Below are positions 32,163 to 42,640 of a stretch of DNA of 64,000 bases, piece after piece. Source of the DNA: Betaproteobacteria bacterium. Lineage in GTDB: Bacteria > Pseudomonadota > Gammaproteobacteria > Burkholderiales > Rhodocyclaceae. The stretch lies in contig JADJBM010000009.1 in NCBI GenBank assembly GCA_016703785.1, positions 224,174-288,173 on the forward strand. The letters are read 5' to 3'. The notes under the pieces were generated by a model that made no database searches, was not told the origin of the DNA, and worked only from the letters and a program-made list of their open reading frames with translations. Made by a program: the position numbers and the translations under genes. The first letter of the stretch is position 1, and every line of letters starts with the position of its first letter.

Positions 32163-33593
32163 ATGCAAAACAGAGACAAGCTCTATATCGACGGCCGCTG
32201 GACGGCCCCCTCCGGCAAGCAGGCCATCGACGTCATCAGCGCCTCCACCGAAGAGGTCATGGGGCGCATCCCCGAAGGCGATGCCGCCGATGCCAACGCC
32301 GCCGTCGCCGCCGCCCGTCGCGCCTTCGACGACTGGGCCGCCACGCCGGTGGCCGAGCGCGCCGCCTTCCTCAAGAAGATCCAGGAGGGCCTCAAGGCCC
32401 GCGCCGACGACATCGCCCGCACCATCAGCGGCGAAGTCGGCATGCCGCTCAAGCTTTCCGCCATGATCCAGGCCGGCTCGCCCATCGGCACCTTCGGCCT
32501 GTACGCGCGCATGCTGGCCGACTTCGCCTTCGAGGAGAAGGTCGGCCACTCACTCGTCGTGCGCGAGCCGATCGGCGTCGTCGCCGCCATCACGCCATGG
32601 AACTATCCGCTGCACCAGATCGCCGCCAAGGTCGCGCCAGCGCTGGCCGCCGGCTGCACCGTGGTACTGAAGCCCTCGGAAGTCGCCCCGCTCAACGCCT
32701 TCATCCTGGCCGAGGTCATCGACTCGGTGGGACTGCCGGCCGGCGTCTTCAACCTCGTCACCGGCACCGGTCCGGTGGTCGGCGAGGCGCTGGTCACCCA
32801 CCCCGAGGTGGACATGGTGTCCTTCACCGGCTCGACGCGCGCCGGCAAACGCGTCGCCGAGCTGGCCTCGCAGACCGTCAAGCGCGTCGCGCTGGAACTG
32901 GGCGGCAAGTCGGCCGCGGTGATCCTCGACGACGCCGACCTCGCCGCCGCCGTGCGCGGCACGGTGAACGCCTGCTTCCTCAACTCCGGCCAGACCTGCA
33001 CGGCGCACACGCGCATGCTGGTGCCCGAGTCGCGCTACGCCGAAGCGGCGAAGCTGGCCGCCGAGAGCGCCGCCAAGTTCACCGTCGGCGATCCCTTCGC
33101 CGAGACGAGCAAGCTCGGCCCGCTGATTTCCGCCGCCCAGCGCGACCGCGTGCAGGACTTCATCCGCAAGGGCATCGCCGAGGGCGCCGAGCTGCTCTGC
33201 GGCGGCCCCGACGCCCCGGCCGGCCTGACGAAGGGCTATTACGTGCAGCCGACGGTGTTCGGCCGCGTCAGGCCGGGCAGCACCATCGAGCAGGAGGAAA
33301 TCTTCGGCCCGGTGCTGTCGATCGTCACTTACAAGGAAGAGGACGAAGCCGCGCGCATCGCCAACGGCACGCCCTACGGCCTCGCCGGCGCGGTGTGGGC
33401 CGGCAGCGACGAGAAGGCCATCGCCTTCGCCCGCCGCTTGCGCACCGGCCAGGTGGACATCAACGGCGGCACCTTCAATGCCCTCGCCCCCTTCGGCGGC
33501 TTCAAGCAGTCCGGCAACGGCCGCGAACTGGGCAAGTACGGCCTCGAGGAATTCCTCGAGTACAAGGCGCTGCAATTCAAGCCAGCTAAATAA
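32163..33593 (+). CDS. NAD(P)-dependent aldehyde dehydrogenase
   Basis: The 476-aa ALDH has the catalytic Glu in LELGGKSAAVI, catalytic Cys in NSGQTCTAHTR, and the cofactor region ITPWNYPLHQIAAKVAPALA. It oxidises an aldehyde to an acid, which could feed the CoA ligase. The ATG at 32163 (MQNRDKLYIDGRW) is the family start; the frame is open upstream to 32010 without homology. First gene of the plus-strand cluster. Confidence 0.93.
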   Translation: MQNRDKLYIDGRWTAPSGKQAIDVISASTEEVMGRIPEGDAADANAAVAAARRAFDDWAATPVAERAAFLKKIQEGLKARADDIARTISGEVGMPLKLSAMIQAGSPIGTFGLYARMLADFAFEEKVGHSLVVREPIGVVAAITPWNYPLHQIAAKVAPALAAGCTVVLKPSEVAPLNAFILAEVIDSVGLPAGVFNLVTGTGPVVGEALVTHPEVDMVSFTGSTRAGKRVAELASQTVKRVALELGGKSAAVILDDADLAAAVRGTVNACFLNSGQTCTAHTRMLVPESRYAEAAKLAAESAAKFTVGDPFAETSKLGPLISAAQRDRVQDFIRKGIAEGAELLCGGPDAPAGLTKGYYVQPTVFGRVRPGSTIEQEEIFGPVLSIVTYKEEDEAARIANGTPYGLAGAVWAGSDEKAIAFARRLRTGQVDINGGTFNALAPFGGFKQSGNGRELGKYGLEEFLEYKALQFKPAK

Positions 33594-33597
33594 CCAT

Positions 33598-33688
33598 CCC
33601 CTCTCCCCGCAGGCGGGGAGAGGGTTAGGGTGAGGGGCAAGTGGCAATCCACCCTCACCCCAACCCTCTCCCGCGAGCGGGAGAGGGG
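33598..33688. repeat. Pair of CCCTCTCCC-type palindromes with TTAGGGTGAGG linker
   Basis: CCCTCTCCCCGCAGGCGGGG then AGAGGG, a linker, and CCCTCTCCCGCGAGCGGGAG then AGGG, between the ALDH and GST genes. Confidence 0.8.
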
Positions 33689-33711
33689 GCAAACGAATAA
33701 AGGAGAACAGC

Positions 33712-34370
33712 ATGCTCAAGCTCTGCGGCTTCGCCATCAGCAACTACTACAACAAGGTCAAGCTGGCCCTGCTGGAGAAGGGCGTGCCCTTCGAGGAGGA
33801 GCCGGCCTACCCTTCGCAAAAGGACGAGTTCCTCGATCAGTCGTCGATGGGCAAGGTGCCCTTCCTGCGCACCGAGCTCGGCGTGCTGACCGAATCGCAG
33901 GTGCTCACCGAGTACATCGAGGATGCCTACCCGGAACCGGCCCTGTATCCGCAGGACATTTTCGAGCGCGCGCGCTGCCGGGAGCTGATCGAGCACCTCG
34001 AACTGCACATCGAACTGCCGGTGCGGCGGCTCTATACCGAGGCTTTCTTCGGCGGCAAGGTGTCGGACGAAACCAAGCAGGAAGTGGAGAAACTGCTGAC
34101 GCGCGGCGCAAGAGCCTGGCCCGGCTGGCGCGCTTCGACCCCTTCATCGGCGGCAGCACATTCACCCACGCCGATTGCGCCGCCTGGGCGCACCTGCCCC
34201 TGCTGTCGCAGGCGACGAAAATCATCTACGGCCGCGATTTCCTCGAGGAATTCCTGCCTGCCGCCAAGCCCTACCTGAAGATGCTGGCCGAACGGCCGCA
34301 TGTGCAGAAGGTGAACAACGACCGCAAGGCGGCAATGGCAGCCAGGGCAGCAGCGCAGGCCGCGAAATAA
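33712..34370 (+). pseudogene. Glutathione S-transferase family protein, one-base frameshift
   Basis: The first 130 residues (MLKLCGFAISNYYNKVKLAL, SSMGKVPFLRTELGVLTESQ) are a GST N-domain. From about 34105 the frame is lost, and the C-domain continues in the next frame (KSLARLARFDPFIGGSTFTH onward to AARAAAQAAK). The 659-nt length is one base short of a whole 219-aa gene, so a single deletion near 34095-34110 explains it. AAAGGAG precedes the ATG. Role in the cluster unknown; such GSTs may handle reactive intermediates. Confidence 0.8.
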
Positions 34371-34393
34371 CACCCTTACTCCGGAGCAGCCTC

Positions 34394-35590
<1,197 letters not shown>

Positions 35591-35600
35591 GGATTCCACC

Positions 35601-36743
35601 ATGGACTTCAACTACACCGACGAACAAAACGCCCTGCGCGACACCCTCGCCCGCTTCATCGCCAAGGACTACGGCTTCGAGCAGCGCCGCGCCCTGGCGA
35701 AATCCGACGAGGGCTTCAGCCGCGACCACTGGAAGCAGTTTGCCGAGTTGGGCCTCACCGCCCTGCCCTTTCCCGATAACCTCGGCGGACTGGGCGGCAA
35801 TGCCGTCGACACCATGCTGGTGATGGAAGCCTTCGGCCGCGGCCTCGTGCTCGAACCCTACCTCGCCACGGTGGTCGTCGCCGGCCACCTGGTTCGCGAT
35901 GCCGGCAGCGACGCACAGAAGGAAGCGCTTCTGCCTTCGATCGCCGGCGGCGAGCTGATGATGGCGCTGGCGCACTTCGAACCGGGCGGTCGCTACAAAG
36001 TCAGCCGCGTCGATACGGCGGCCAAACCCAAGGGCGATGGTTGGACGCTCAGCGGCGCCAAGGGCGTGGTGCTCTCCGGCGGTGCCGCCGGCAAGCTGCT
36101 GGTCTCGGCGCGCACCTCCCACGAACCGCGCGACGAGGACGGCATCTCGCTCTTCCTGGTCGAACGCAATGCGCCCGGCCTCACCGTGCGCAGCTACATG
36201 ACGCAGGACGGCGGTCGCGCCGCGGAAATCCGCCTCAATGATGTTGCCGTCGCTGCCGATGCCCTGGTGGGCACACAGCATGCTGCACTGCCCGCCATCG
36301 AGCGCGCCCTCGACTACGGCATCGCCGCGCTGTGCGCCGAGGCTGTCGGCATCATGACGGCACTGAACGAGGCGACACTGGAATACCTGAAGACGCGCAA
36401 GCAGTTCGGCCAGCCCATCGGCCGCTTCCAGGCGCTGCAGCACCGCATGGTGGACATGGTCATCGCCACCGAGCAGGCCCGCTCCATGGCGACGCTGGCG
36501 GCGGTCAAGGCCGATGCGCCCAACGCCGCCGAGCGCCGCCGCGCGATCTCCGCCGCCAAGGCCTATGTCGGCCAGCAGGCGCGCTTCGTCGGCCAGCAGG
36601 CGGTGCAGCTGCACGGCGGCATGGGCGTGGTGGACGAGCTCAACGTCAGCCACTACTTCAAGCGCCTGACCATGATCAACATGACCTTCGGCGACGCCGA
36701 TCACCACCTCGGCCTGTTCAGCGACATGATCTTGGCTGCATGA
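35601..36743 (+). CDS. Acyl-CoA dehydrogenase, small subunit type (PimD-like)
   Basis: The 380-aa ACAD-fold protein starts MDFNYTDEQNALRDTLARFI and ends with QLHGGMGVVDELNVSHYFKR and a FGDADHHLGLFSDMIL tail. It resembles PimD and other partner subunits of heteromeric dehydrogenases. The FAD-site region (ALAHFEPGGRYKVSRVDTAA) is degenerate compared with the partner. Its stop overlaps the next ATG (ATGA), showing tight co-translation. Confidence 0.9.
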   Translation: MDFNYTDEQNALRDTLARFIAKDYGFEQRRALAKSDEGFSRDHWKQFAELGLTALPFPDNLGGLGGNAVDTMLVMEAFGRGLVLEPYLATVVVAGHLVRDAGSDAQKEALLPSIAGGELMMALAHFEPGGRYKVSRVDTAAKPKGDGWTLSGAKGVVLSGGAAGKLLVSARTSHEPRDEDGISLFLVERNAPGLTVRSYMTQDGGRAAEIRLNDVAVAADALVGTQHAALPAIERALDYGIAALCAEAVGIMTALNEATLEYLKTRKQFGQPIGRFQALQHRMVDMVIATEQARSMATLAAVKADAPNAAERRRAISAAKAYVGQQARFVGQQAVQLHGGMGVVDELNVSHYFKRLTMINMTFGDADHHLGLFSDMILAA

Positions 36744-38533
36744 ACATCATCAACCGCCGCGACCTGGAGTTCGTCCTCTTCGAGCTCCTCGACGCAGAGT
36801 CGCTGACGGCGCGGCCGCGCTTTGCCGACCACTCGCGCGAGACCTTCCTCGCCGCGCTGGACACGGCCGAGGCCATCGCGGCGGAGAAGTTCGCGCCGCA
36901 CATGCGCCAGGCCGACGAGCACGAGCCGCAGTTCGACGGCCAGCGCGTGAGCATGATCCCGGAGGTGAAGGAGGCGCTCAAGGCCTTCATCGACGCCGGC
37001 TTCATGGCCGCCGCCCACGACTACGACCTCGGCGGCATGCAGCTGCCGGTGACCATGACGCAGGCCTGCTTCTCGCTGTTCAAGGGCGCCAACGTTTCCA
37101 CCTCGGGCTACCCCTTCCTCACCATCGGCAACGCCAACGTGATCCGCCGCTTCGGCACGCCCGCGCAGCAGGAGAAATACCTCAAGCCGCTGCTCGCCGG
37201 GCGCTTCTTCGGCACCATGGCGCTGACCGAACCGCAGGCCGGCTCCAGCCTGTCCGACATCACCACCCGCGCCGAGCCGAACCCGGACGGCAGTTATTCC
37301 ATCACCGGCAACAAGATTTTCATTTCCGCCGGCGACCACGAGCTGTCCGAGAACATCGTGCACCTGGTGCTGGCGAAGATCCCCGGCGGCCCGCCCGGCG
37401 TGAAGGGCATCTCGCTCTTCATCGTGCCGAAATTCCGCGTCAACGACGACGGCAGCCTCGGCGAGCGCAACGACGTCGCCCTGGCCGGCCTCATCCACAA
37501 GATGGGCTACCGCGGCACGACGTCGACGATGCTCAGCTTCGGAGAAAAAGGCCAGTGCCGCGGCGAACTCGTCGGCGAGCCGCACAAGGGCCTGACGTAC
37601 ATGTTCCACATGATGAACGAGGCGCGCATCGGCGTCGGCATGGGCGCGGTGATGCTCGGCTATCGCGGCTACCTCGCCTCCCTCGACTACGCGCGCGAGC
37701 GCCCGCAGGGCCGGCCGCCGGCCGCGAAGAACCCGCAGTCGCCGCAGGTGCCAATCATCGGGCACGCCGACGTGCGCCGCATGCTGCTGGCGCAGAAGGC
37801 CTACGTCGAGGGCGGCTACGCCCTGTGCCTGACGTGCGCACGCCTGGTCGACGAGCAGAACAGCGCGCCCGACGAGACGGAGCGACGCGAGGCCGGCCTG
37901 CTGCTCGACCTGCTCACGCCGATCGCCAAGTCCTGGCCCTCGCAGTGGTGCCTCGAAGCCAACAACCTGGCCATCCAGGTGCACGGCGGCTACGGCTACA
38001 CGCGCGAGTACCCGGTCGAGCAGTACTACCGCGACAACCGCCTCAACCCCATCCACGAGGGCACGCATGGCATCCAGGGCCTCGATCTCCTCGGCCGCAA
38101 GGTGATGATGCACGAGGGCGCGGCGCTGAAGCTGTTCGGCCGCGAGGTGCAGAAGACCGTGCAGGAGGCCGGCGCCGTGGCTGAACTGCAGGCGCACGCC
38201 CTGGCACTCGGCGCGGCGATCACCGAGGTCGGCGTCACCACGCACCTGCTCGCCGAGGCGCTCGGCCGCGACAGCGACGCCGCGCTGGCGAATTCCAGCG
38301 TCTACCTGGAGATGTTCGGCCACACCGTGCTCGCCTGGATCTGGCTGAAGCAGGCCGTCGCCGTGTCGCGGGGACTGACTTTCGGGAACAAGGCCGACGA
38401 AGACTTCTATCGCGGCAAGCTCGCCGCCTGCCGCTATTTCTTCCAGTGGGAACTGCCGAAGACGCAGGCACAGCACACGCTGCTGCGCGCGCTGGAGCCG
38501 ACCTGCCTGGAGATGAAAGACGAATGGTTTTGA
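36740..38533 (+). CDS. Acyl-CoA dehydrogenase, large (about 600 aa) type
   Basis: The 597-aa protein belongs to the DmdC/AcdA-like long ACADs: extended N-terminus (LEFVLFELLDAESLTARPRF), FAD site MALTEPQAGSSLSDITTRAE, catalytic Glu in NPIHEGTHGIQGLDLLGRK, and the C-terminal DUF-type extension ending FFQWELPKTQAQHTLLRALE. Unlike the preceding pair it keeps a canonical Glu. A segment near residue 545 (AVSRGLTFGNK) is encoded by sequence matching the GACTGACTTT repeat core. Confidence 0.9.
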   Translation: MNIINRRDLEFVLFELLDAESLTARPRFADHSRETFLAALDTAEAIAAEKFAPHMRQADEHEPQFDGQRVSMIPEVKEALKAFIDAGFMAAAHDYDLGGMQLPVTMTQACFSLFKGANVSTSGYPFLTIGNANVIRRFGTPAQQEKYLKPLLAGRFFGTMALTEPQAGSSLSDITTRAEPNPDGSYSITGNKIFISAGDHELSENIVHLVLAKIPGGPPGVKGISLFIVPKFRVNDDGSLGERNDVALAGLIHKMGYRGTTSTMLSFGEKGQCRGELVGEPHKGLTYMFHMMNEARIGVGMGAVMLGYRGYLASLDYARERPQGRPPAAKNPQSPQVPIIGHADVRRMLLAQKAYVEGGYALCLTCARLVDEQNSAPDETERREAGLLLDLLTPIAKSWPSQWCLEANNLAIQVHGGYGYTREYPVEQYYRDNRLNPIHEGTHGIQGLDLLGRKVMMHEGAALKLFGREVQKTVQEAGAVAELQAHALALGAAITEVGVTTHLLAEALGRDSDAALANSSVYLEMFGHTVLAWIWLKQAVAVSRGLTFGNKADEDFYRGKLAACRYFFQWELPKTQAQHTLLRALEPTCLEMKDEWF

Positions 38534-38539
38534 ACTTTC

Positions 38540-38632
38540 CCCCTCACCCCAACCCTCTCCCCCTGCGGGGGCGAGGGAGCCACACCCCCTCTCCCCCACG
38601 GCGTGGGGGAGAGGGCCGGGGTGAGGGGGCAT
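38540..38632. repeat. CCCTCTCCC-type palindrome pair
   Basis: CCCTCACCCCAACCCTCTCC, a short GCGGGGGCGAGGG arm, and a second CCCCCTCTCCCCCACGGCGT / GGGGGAGAGGGCCGGGGTGA unit between the ACAD and enoyl-CoA hydratase genes. Confidence 0.75.
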
Positions 38633-38645
38633 TTGGAGATCTGGC

Positions 38646-39416
38646 ATGAGCGAAAACATCATCACCGAACTGAAGGACGGCGTCCTGCGCATCGAGATGC
38701 GCCGGCCGGAGAAGAAGAACGCCCTCACCGGCCCGATGTATGCCGCCATGGCCGACGCACTCGAGCGCGCCGCGCGCGAGGACGCCGTGCGCGTCGTGCT
38801 GATCCACGGCCAGCCCGAGGTGTTCACCGCCGGCAACGACCTCGCCGACTTCCTCAACGGCCCGACCAATGACCCGAACCGGCCGGTGTTCCGCTTCCTG
38901 CGCAACATCGCCGCCGCCGAGAAGCCGCTGGTCGCCGCCGTCGCCGGCAACGCCGTCGGCGTCGGCACGACGATGCTGCTGCATTGCGACCTGGTCTACG
39001 CCGGCGAGAGCGCCCGCTTCCAGCTGCCCTTCGTGAACCTGGCGCTGTGCCCGGAGGCCGCCTCCAGCCTGCTGCTGCCGCGCCTCGTCGGCCATCCGCG
39101 CGCCGCCGAGCTGCTGTTCTTCGGCGAGCCCTTCGGCGCCGCAAAAGCCCATGAGATGGGACTGGCGAACGCCATCCACCCGGACGCCGCCCTGCTCGAC
39201 GCCGCCCTGGAGCGCGCACGCAAGCTCGCCACCCTGCCCGCCGCCTCGCTGCGCGAGACCAAGCGCCTGCTCAAGCAGTCCGTCGCCGCCCTCGTGCCGC
39301 AGGTGATGCAGGCCGAAGGCGAGATCTTCACGCGCCAGCTCGCCTCGCCCGAAGCCAAGGAAGCCTTCAGCGCCTTCCTTGAAAAACGCAAGCCCGATTT
39401 TTCGAGATTCAGATGA
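38646..39416 (+). CDS. Enoyl-CoA hydratase/isomerase
   Basis: The 256-aa crotonase-fold protein has the oxyanion-hole blocks FTAGNDLADFL and VAGNAVGVGTTMLLHCDLVY, and LPFVNLALCPEAASSLLLPR. It lacks the two-Glu pattern of classic hydratases in a clear form (Cys-Pro-Glu retains one), so isomerase or hydrolase activity is possible. TTGGAG precedes the ATG. The stop overlaps the next gene. Confidence 0.87.
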   Translation: MSENIITELKDGVLRIEMRRPEKKNALTGPMYAAMADALERAAREDAVRVVLIHGQPEVFTAGNDLADFLNGPTNDPNRPVFRFLRNIAAAEKPLVAAVAGNAVGVGTTMLLHCDLVYAGESARFQLPFVNLALCPEAASSLLLPRLVGHPRAAELLFFGEPFGAAKAHEMGLANAIHPDAALLDAALERARKLATLPAASLRETKRLLKQSVAALVPQVMQAEGEIFTRQLASPEAKEAFSAFLEKRKPDFSRFR

Positions 39417-39850
39417 ACACTGCCATCCCCGCCGGCTTCAAGCCCATCGAGCACCTCGGCCACTACCTCACCCTGCTCGGCCCCTTCTACTGGAAGAAGG
39501 ATGACGGCCCGCTCGTCGTCGGCGTGCGCATCGACGAGCGCCATACCAACACCCGCGGCATCGCGCACGGCGGCATGCTGGCGACGCTGGCCGACAGCGC
39601 GCTGGGCATCGTGCTCTACAACTCGCGCACGCCACCGCAGCCCATCGTCACGGTGAGCCTGACCACCGATTTCATCGAGAGCGCCCATCCGGGCGACTGG
39701 GTCGAAGGGCATGTCGACATCCTGCGCGTCGGCAGCCGCCTCGCCTATGCCAACTGCCACCTGCACGTCGGCGAGCGACGCATCCTGCGCGCCAGCGGCG
39801 TCTTCGCCCTCATGCCGCCGACCAAACCCAAGGAGGAATCCGAAGGATGA
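39413..39850 (+). CDS. PaaI-family hotdog thioesterase
   Basis: The 145-aa protein has the hotdog motif NTRGIAHGGMLATLADSALG, with HGGM and the Asp of LADS, and SLTTDFIESAHPGDWVEGHV. It overlaps both neighbours by 4 nt (ATGA), within a translationally coupled enoyl-CoA hydratase, thioesterase and MaoC trio. It is the second PaaI-type enzyme of the superlocus. Confidence 0.85.
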   Translation: MNTAIPAGFKPIEHLGHYLTLLGPFYWKKDDGPLVVGVRIDERHTNTRGIAHGGMLATLADSALGIVLYNSRTPPQPIVTVSLTTDFIESAHPGDWVEGHVDILRVGSRLAYANCHLHVGERRILRASGVFALMPPTKPKEESEG

Positions 39851-40308
39851 ACAAGAAGTACAAATACTACTGGGAGGATTTCCCCGTCGGCTCCGTCACC
39901 GAATACGGCGGCGTCACGCTGACCAAGGAAGACATCATCCGCTACGCGAAGGAGTTCGACCCGCAGCCCTTCCACATCGACGAGGAGGCGGCGAAGCATT
40001 CGCAGTTCGGCGGCCTCATCGCCAGCGGCTGGCACACCTGCAGCCTGTGCATGCGCATGATGTGCGATGCCTACCTGCTCGATTCCGCCAACCTCGCCTC
40101 GCCCGGCGTGGAGAACATCCGCTGGCTGAAGCCGGTGCGGCCCGGCGACACGCTGCACGTGCGCAGCGTCGTGCTGGAAGCGCGCCCGCTGGAGAGCAAG
40201 CCGCACATCGGCCTGATGCGCAACCGCTGGGAAGTGCTCAACCAGAACGGCGAGGAGGTCATGCAGATGGAAGGCTACGGCATGATGCACCGGCGCAATC
40301 CGGAATGA
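39847..40308 (+). CDS. MaoC-family (R)-enoyl-CoA hydratase
   Basis: The 153-aa hotdog protein has the hydratase-2 motif YAKEFDPQPFHIDEEAAKHS, with catalytic Asp and His, then GLIASGWHTCSLCMRM. It hydrates enoyl-CoA to the R-hydroxy form or acts on branched substrates. It overlaps the preceding thioesterase gene by 4 nt. Confidence 0.88.
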   Translation: MNKKYKYYWEDFPVGSVTEYGGVTLTKEDIIRYAKEFDPQPFHIDEEAAKHSQFGGLIASGWHTCSLCMRMMCDAYLLDSANLASPGVENIRWLKPVRPGDTLHVRSVVLEARPLESKPHIGLMRNRWEVLNQNGEEVMQMEGYGMMHRRNPE

Positions 40309-40325
40309 AAACCTTAGTAGCCAAT

Positions 40326-40443
40326 TATTCCCCTCTCTCCGCTAGCGGGGGCGAAGGCGGGTTTCGCGCAGCTTCGCGCCACAGGGGGGGGGGGGGTAGG
40401 AGGGCGCCACCCCACCGCCCTCTCCGCCAGCGGGAGAGGGAGA
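40326..40443. repeat. Diverged CCCTCTCC palindrome region with a G13 tract
   Basis: CCCCTCTCTCCGCTAGCGGG at the left and CCCTCTCCGCCAGCGGGAGA at the right flank a stretch with 13 consecutive G from 40384 to 40396. It fills the gap before the comB-like gene. Confidence 0.65.
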
Positions 40444-40462
40444 TTTTCGTGGTCATCGCAAA

Positions 40463-41179
40463 ATGAAAATCCACGTCCTGCTGAAGAAGGAAGAGCTCGA
40501 CGCCCAGCGCCTGCCGGGCAAGACGGTGATCGTGCTCGACATCCTCTTCGCCACCTCCAGCATCGTCGCCGCCCTCGCCCACGGCGCCGCCGAGGTGATC
40601 CCGACGCTCGATCCAGCATCGGCGCAAGCCGAGGCGGCGCGCCATCCTGCCGAGACCTGCGTGCTCTCCGGCGAGCTCAATGCCGACACCCTGCCCGGCT
40701 TCGTGCATCCCACGCCGCTGGCCCTGCTGGCGGAAAACCTCGAAGGCAAGACGCTGGTGTACTCCACCACCAACGGCACGGTGGCAGTGGCGAAGTCGCG
40801 CGAGGCCGACCACGTCTACGCCGCCGCCCTGCTCAACGCCGAGGCGGTGGTCGCGCACATCGCGCGGCACCATGCCGACGAGACCGTGCTGATCGTCTGC
40901 TCCGGCTCGGCCGACAACTTCAACCTGGAGGATTTCTACGGCGCCGGCTACCTGGTTTCGCTCTTCGCGAAACAGCCGAATGAACACGAATTCTCCGACG
41001 CCGCCCTCGCCGCCATGCTGCTGCACGAAAAGTGCGAGGCCGGCGAATGCCTGCGCCGCGCCCGCGTCGGCCGCATGATGCTGGCACGCAGTCTCGACCG
41101 CGAGATCGATTTCGCCGCGCAGAAGAGCCGCTTCGACGTCGTGCCGAAGCTGGACGGCAAGCGGCTGGTGGCGGTATGA
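40463..41179 (+). CDS. comB: 2-phosphosulfolactate phosphatase family protein
   Basis: The 238-aa protein matches ComB: VLDILFATSSIVAALAHGA, CVLSGELNADTLPGF, the hallmark YSTTNGTVAVAKS and CSGSADNFNLEDFYGAGYLV. ComB removes phosphate from 2-phosphosulfolactate in coenzyme M synthesis, and bacterial members are also found in sulfolactate formation. No comA, comC or sulfonate gene is near, and the gene sits among acyl-CoA enzymes, overlapping the next gene by 4 nt. A different phosphatase substrate is possible. Confidence 0.85.
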   Translation: MKIHVLLKKEELDAQRLPGKTVIVLDILFATSSIVAALAHGAAEVIPTLDPASAQAEAARHPAETCVLSGELNADTLPGFVHPTPLALLAENLEGKTLVYSTTNGTVAVAKSREADHVYAAALLNAEAVVAHIARHHADETVLIVCSGSADNFNLEDFYGAGYLVSLFAKQPNEHEFSDAALAAMLLHEKCEAGECLRRARVGRMMLARSLDREIDFAAQKSRFDVVPKLDGKRLVAV

Positions 41180-42054
41180 ACAGCAACTTCGTCCAGCTCG
41201 AAAACATCCGCCTGCACACCGTCGAGGCCGGCACGGGCAAGCCCATCCTCTTCGTGCATGGCTTTCCGGAGTTCTGGTACGCCTGGCAGAACCAGCTCGA
41301 GGCATTCTCGCGCGACCACCGCGCCGTGGCCGTGGACATGCGCGGCCACAACCTCTCCGATAAACCCACCGACGCCAAGGCCTACCGACCCAAGCACCTC
41401 GTCGCCGACCTGCACGGACTGATCCGCCACCTCGGCGGGAAATGCATCGTCGTGGCGCACGACTGGGGCGGCGCCGCGGCGTGGAACCTCGCTGCCGCGC
41501 ATCCGGAATGCATCGAGAAACTCATCATCATCAACTCGCCGCACCCGGTGACGTTCGTCCGTGAACTGCGCGACAACCCGGCCCAGCAGGAGGCCAGCCG
41601 CTACATGCTGTGGCTGCGCAAGGCCGGCGCCGCCGCCAAGCTGGCCGAGGACGACTTTGCCCTCCTCGCCGCCATGCTGACGAAGACCACGGCCGATGCG
41701 GCCTGGCTGACGCCCGACACGCTGGCGCGCTACCGCGAAGCCTGGGCGCAACCCGGCGCGCTCGACGCCACGCTCAATTACTACCGCGCTTCGCCGTTGC
41801 ATCCGGCCACGCCTGAGGAACCCGGCGCGGCGGGCATCCAGCTCGACCCGGCCGCCTTCACCGTGCGCGTGCCGACGCTCGTCATCTGGGGCGAGCGCGA
41901 CACCGCACTGCTGCCCGCCCTCCTCGACGGCCTGGACGCATTCGTCCCCGACCTCGCCGTCAGGCGCATCCCCGACGGCTCGCATTGGGTCATCCACGAA
42001 AAGCCGGACGAGGTGAACCGCCTCATCCGCGAATTCATAGAAAATGACGACTGA
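41176..42054 (+). CDS. Alpha/beta hydrolase, epoxide hydrolase-like
   Basis: The 292-aa protein has the oxyanion motif HGFPEFWYAWQNQ, nucleophile elbow VVAHDWGGAAAWNLA (Asp nucleophile) and C-terminal acid/base pair around WGERDTALLP and DGSHWVIHEKP. An Asp nucleophile with HGxP and WG marks the epoxide hydrolase/haloalkane dehalogenase branch rather than esterases. Translationally coupled to comB (ATGA overlap). Confidence 0.87.
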   Translation: MNSNFVQLENIRLHTVEAGTGKPILFVHGFPEFWYAWQNQLEAFSRDHRAVAVDMRGHNLSDKPTDAKAYRPKHLVADLHGLIRHLGGKCIVVAHDWGGAAAWNLAAAHPECIEKLIIINSPHPVTFVRELRDNPAQQEASRYMLWLRKAGAAAKLAEDDFALLAAMLTKTTADAAWLTPDTLARYREAWAQPGALDATLNYYRASPLHPATPEEPGAAGIQLDPAAFTVRVPTLVIWGERDTALLPALLDGLDAFVPDLAVRRIPDGSHWVIHEKPDEVNRLIREFIENDD

Positions 42055-42062
42055 GCGAATTA

Positions 42063-42130
42063 CCGTCATTCCCGCGAAAGCGGGAATCCACCCCCTCTCC
42101 CGCCGGGGCGGGAGAGGGCCGGGGTGAGGG
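42063..42130. repeat. Mixed palindromes: CCCGCGAAAGCGGG and CCCTCTCCCGCC types
   Basis: GTCATTCCCGCGAAAGCGGG (42064-42083) is followed by CCCTCTCCCGCCGGGGCGGG and AGAGGGCCGGGGTGAGGG. Two different repeat families are adjacent between the hydrolase and maoC genes. Confidence 0.8.
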
Positions 42131-42166
42131 TGGGATCGCCGTCATCTCGCACAAGGACTCCGAGAA

Positions 42167-42628
42167 ATGCCAAAGATCACCATTCACTCCCTCGACGAAC
42201 TCAAGGACTGGGTCGGCAAGGAAGTCGCCGCCAGCGACTGGCTGCAGGTCGACCAGGCGCGCATCGACCGTTTCGCCGACGCCACCGGCGACCACCAGTG
42301 GATCCACGTCGACCCGGCGCGCGCCGCCGCCGAATCGCCCTTCGGCGCGACGATCGCCCACGGCTACCTCACGCTCTCGCTCATCCCGCACCTGATGATG
42401 GAAACGCTGGACGTGCAGGGCGGCCGCATGAGCATCAACTACGGACTCAACCGCGTGCGCTTCGCCGCCCCGGTGCGCGCCGGCGACCGCATCCGCGCCC
42501 GCTTCACCCTCGCCGCACTGGAGGACATCGCCGGCGGCATCCAGCTCACCTGGCACGCCCTGGTCGAGATCGAAGGCCAGCACAAGCCCGCCTGCGTCGC
42601 CGAGATGATCGCGCGGCGCTACGCCTGA
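42167..42628 (+). CDS. MaoC-family dehydratase (NodN-like)
   Basis: The 153-aa hotdog protein has DATGDHQWIHVDPARAAAES, with the catalytic Asp/His pair, and GATIAHGYLTLSLIPHLM, typical of MaoC/NodN R-specific hydratases. It closes the plus-strand acyl-CoA cluster. Its last 50 bp (42569-42618) are repeated with 3 mismatches at 50383-50432, where they form only a gene remnant, so it marks the left edge of the ynb island. Confidence 0.88.
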   Translation: MPKITIHSLDELKDWVGKEVAASDWLQVDQARIDRFADATGDHQWIHVDPARAAAESPFGATIAHGYLTLSLIPHLMMETLDVQGGRMSINYGLNRVRFAAPVRAGDRIRARFTLAALEDIAGGIQLTWHALVEIEGQHKPACVAEMIARRYA

Positions 42629-42640
42629 ACCCATCCACGG

